A stretch of DNA of 64,000 bases from Podarcis raffonei. Its lineage: Eukaryota; Chordata; Lepidosauria; Squamata; Lacertidae. Position 1 is the stretch's first letter. Every line of letters begins with the position of its first letter. Below are positions 61,441 to 64,000 of the stretch, piece after piece. The DNA lies in assembly GCF_027172205.1 (NCBI RefSeq), contig NC_070611.1, positions 54,183,979-54,247,978 on the forward strand, in the 5' to 3' direction. The notes under the pieces were generated by a model. The model worked only from the letters and a program-made list of their open reading frames with translations, ran no database searches and was not told where the DNA came from. Position numbers and translations under genes: made by a program.

Positions 61441-62834
61441 TGTGACCCCCGAGCCAAGGAGATAAGTAACTATACAACCTTTAGAAGACATCTAAAGACA
61501 GCCACTTACAGTGACTGGGGCAACCCTGTCAGATGAATGGCATATAATTATAATTATATTATTACTGAATAGGACATCCCTATTTTCATTGGAGAAGTGT
61601 TGGAGGGTATGCAATGGGAAAGATTAAGCACAGGCTTTACTAGAAGTTATATCCAACACTGCACAAAGGGTGATCAGCTTATGCAATGGGACTCTCCCTA
61701 TCTTGCCCCCCCAAACCTGATCCAAAGGGACCCCCAGCCCCCTGGAGCATATTTTGAGAGTGTTGGGGGGGGAAGTTGCAGTGGAGAAGGAGGAGACGTT
61801 CCACTGCCCAAGCAGAAGTCTGAAGCATAAGCAAAAAGGCAGAATTTGATAGAACTCTAGGTCACTGACATAAACGGAACCAAAAATATGTCAGTTTTGA
61901 CCTCTGTGAACAGAGCCATTAAATACACACGCAGTCACAGGCAGGGCCAGCTCCAGGTGAGGAGGGGCCCTCAGGAAAGGAAACAGCTGTTAACAGCTTC
62001 AAAAACAAATATCTGCAATAAAAATACAGGTCTGGGTAGGCTTGCCGAGACCAAACAGGTTTTAGCAGGCATCAAAAGGCAGTACAACAAAGGCGTCTGC
62101 CTGATATCAATAGGCAGGGAGTTCCAGAGATTTGGTAGTGCTGCACTGAAATGTCAATTTCTCACAAGTGCTGAATGAATGTTATGTGACACTTGTGCTA
62201 TTTTTCTAGAAAAAGAGGTGCGGGAACTCACCATGGCCCCCTCCCTTGTTTTCTTATAATGGCAATGGCGCCCACCTGAGAGGTGCCAGAACAGAGTTCC
62301 AGTGAGTTTTGGCTGGGGAAAATAGCCCTGTGTAAAAGTGCCCATTCCACAGATATTGTGATCTGATATCTGTCAGCCATACAAAAGAGGCTTCTAATGG
62401 TTCGTTGACACCTCACAAACATCTACTATTTGTGTCAAACACTTGCCAAACATGGCAACAGCCAGGAGCAATGGTATGTACATAAAAACTCAGGGCATAG
62501 GCATGTGACACAAATCTACATAAAGTTTACATTGTGTGCTTTATGTGAATTTTAGGTGGCTTTCAGAGGGACGGGGGTGAGGGACTTTGGCTCTCCACTG
62601 TAACTGGATTGGGCCTCCACAAATCAAGATGGCAGGTGGCTGGAGTCTTCCAGCACTGTGCTTTGCAGCAGACCCAGCTGGCTGTGAAAAGCTTTGAGAA
62701 AGTTCTTCATTGTTGTTTTTAAGGGGAGAGGAAAAGGCAAGAGATCTATGTCCCAGTGCAAAAGACATAGTATGGCTTGAGCCCCTCACAGCACCCGTAG
62801 GCAACCATGCATAAATATGAGAAGAAACTTACCC

Positions 62835-63126
62835 CAAAGTTAAAGGAGCCCCATAATAATGTGTTGATGCAGCAGGATTGGTCCCATGGAATGATACTGA
62901 AAATATCTTCTCATTTAGACCAAATGCCTGTTGGTGAAAATACCGGTAGGCAGAACACTAAGTTGCAGTTGACCCTTCTTTAAACTTAGCCAGGAACCGA
63001 AGGGAAATAAAAAAAACTCTCTGAGAAAAGCAAGTGAGGAATGCAAGAGCTTTTGGCCCTGCAGATAAGTCGGATTCCAGAGCTGTTGAACAGTAAGAGT
63101 AGCTGAGAACAGACGCGCTAACAATA
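62835..63126 (-). other. Possible noncoding first exon of the SLC7A11-like gene
   Basis: Unique-looking sequence on the - strand ending in a consensus donor GTAAGTTT (62834 downward). It could splice to 59206. There is no transcript evidence and the upstream border is arbitrary (edge of a SINE). Confidence 0.25.
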
Positions 63127-63265
63127 ATTGAGCAGCTCAGTTGGTAGAGCATGAGATCTCAGGGTTGGGCGTTCGAGTCCCACGTTGGGCAAAAAGATTC
63201 CTGCATTTGCAGCGGGTTCGACTTGATGATCCTTGTGGTCCCTGCCAACTCTACAGTTCTGTGAC
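63127..63265 (+). mobile_element. tRNA-derived SINE with CR1-like 3' end
   Basis: Head GAGCAGCTCAGTTGGTAGAG (A box), GCGTTCGAGTCCCACG (B box), then GGGCAAAAAGATTCCTGCAT and the end CCAACTCTACAGTTCTGTGA. It is the closest thing to a tRNA in the window, but the tail shows it is a SINE. Confidence 0.85.
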
Positions 63266-63454
63266 TAGCTGGATAGTGCAGTTGTTTCTATGTTTGGGGT
63301 TACCTTGAAGATTATCTGGAGTTCCTCAATTCAGATTATAATTGATGGTGGACAAGTGTTCCTTGAAGACAAAGAAGAAAGTCTCTCAGGAAACATACTG
63401 GGAGGTCTAGAAAAGGGAGTGACCACTGGGATCCCTCATATAAGTACAGAAGAA

Positions 63455-63545
63455 AGGCCAGAACTCAGTGGTAGAGCATCTGCCTTGCATGCATTTGGAA
63501 TATTGTGTAGAACTCTGGTCGCCTCGCTTCAAAAAGGAGTTGGAA
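63455..63545 (+). mobile_element. tRNA-derived SINE head fragment
   Basis: GAACTCAGTGGTAGAGCATCTGCCTTGCATGC followed by unrelated sequence. Confidence 0.5.
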
Positions 63546-63602
63546 AAGGTTCATGTGGCGTTTGACTCCTAGGATGGGTCATAAGGAAAGGGTTAAAATA
63601 GG

Positions 63603-64000
63603 TGTGATGTGATTGGCCAGTGAGAATGCAAGGGAGAATAAAAGTTAGAGTGGGAGGTTTTGAAAGTCAGTTGAGTTTTGGGAGTCGGTTGAGGTTTGGG
63701 AGTTGAAGAAGGAAGAGGGAGGTTTAGGTGTGGGTTGGTAGAGTTGTATTGTGAGAGAGTGAGAGGAATTGTTAGGTGGAGTCAGATAGATAGTTGGAAT
63801 AATCAGTTTGGAGTTGTTAGGAACTAAGAATAAGAAACTGACAAGAGAAAAATTAACTGAAACCATAAGCTTGTTCCTGCATTTAAAAATAAACTTGATT
63901 ATTTGTTTATGTTAACAACTGACGACTCCGTGGGTCCCCGTGAGATACGGGGCGGTGGCAGCGGAAAAAGCAATCACAGTGGCAGCACAGGGTCAAAAGA
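63603..64000 (+). mobile_element. LTR-like sequence with leader, running off the right edge
   Basis: Fossil. Begins about TGTGATGTGATTGGCCAG (CCAAT box), has a TATA-like GAATAAAAG and an AATAAA near 63887, and may end at TGTTAACA (63910-63917). A GC-rich leader follows, with a perfect hairpin (63936-63952) and a TGG-starting tract at 63956 that could be a primer-binding site. Family unknown; only the left end of the element lies in the window. Confidence 0.45.

Larger units (their letters stand above)
59207..62834. other. Upstream side of the SLC7A11-like gene, no coding exon seen
   Basis: Contains a CR1 tip (60190-60275), an AAG microsatellite, fold-back fragments and L2 traces (61480-61560). 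A TGACTCA AP-1-type motif lies at 60986-60992. Nothing else can be assigned. Confidence 0.5.

Noticed and set aside
63127-63200. Possible tRNA gene
   Set aside because: A and B boxes are good, but the sequence continues into a CR1-like SINE tail and the cloverleaf is incomplete; same family as 57289-57425.

Overview
This is vertebrate nuclear DNA, most likely from a squamate reptile and probably a lizard. Coding sequence is cut into short exons with GT/AG borders. The rest is dense with CR1, L2, BovB/RTE and L1 LINE pieces, tRNA-derived SINEs (including a BovB-tailed, Sauria-type SINE), palindromic hAT-like MITEs and Tigger-like MITEs. The species call is inference from the repeat set; no search was run.

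Three protein-coding genes can be read exon by exon. (1) AKR1D1, steroid 5-beta-reductase, + strand: exons 2 to 9 at 13226-30114. They give exactly the 295 residues expected after the first exon, which is not in the window. (2) A PARP12-like WWE plus PARP mono-ADP-ribosyltransferase, - strand: seven exons at 31162-38699, about 307 residues; its 5' end was not found. Its 3' end faces the AKR1D1 3' end, so the two genes converge. (3) A complete 12-exon SLC7 light-chain transporter most like xCT/SLC7A11, - strand: 45724-59129, 474 residues, every splice phase closing. It keeps the heavy-chain cysteine and the basic residues linked to anionic substrates in xCT.

Layout: 1-13225 is upstream or intron 1 of AKR1D1 (repeats, including an L1 nested in a CR1). 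13226-30114 is AKR1D1, with large repeat-filled introns. 30115-31161 is the convergent interval. 31162-38699 is the PARP gene, with an L2 and a tandemly duplicated SINE in its introns. 38700-45723 is repeat-rich and holds a probable solo LTR. 45724-59129 is the SLC7 gene. 59130-64000 holds its likely 5' untranslated part, simple repeats, SINEs and, at the right edge, an LTR-like sequence.

The genes share no operon-like logic. AKR1D1 acts in bile acid and steroid metabolism, the PARP in mono-ADP-ribosylation (its closest relatives are interferon-linked), and the SLC7 protein probably in amino-acid exchange with an SLC3 heavy chain. The two - strand genes beside AKR1D1 are the main points of interest, because I know of no xCT-like gene at the human AKR1D1 locus.
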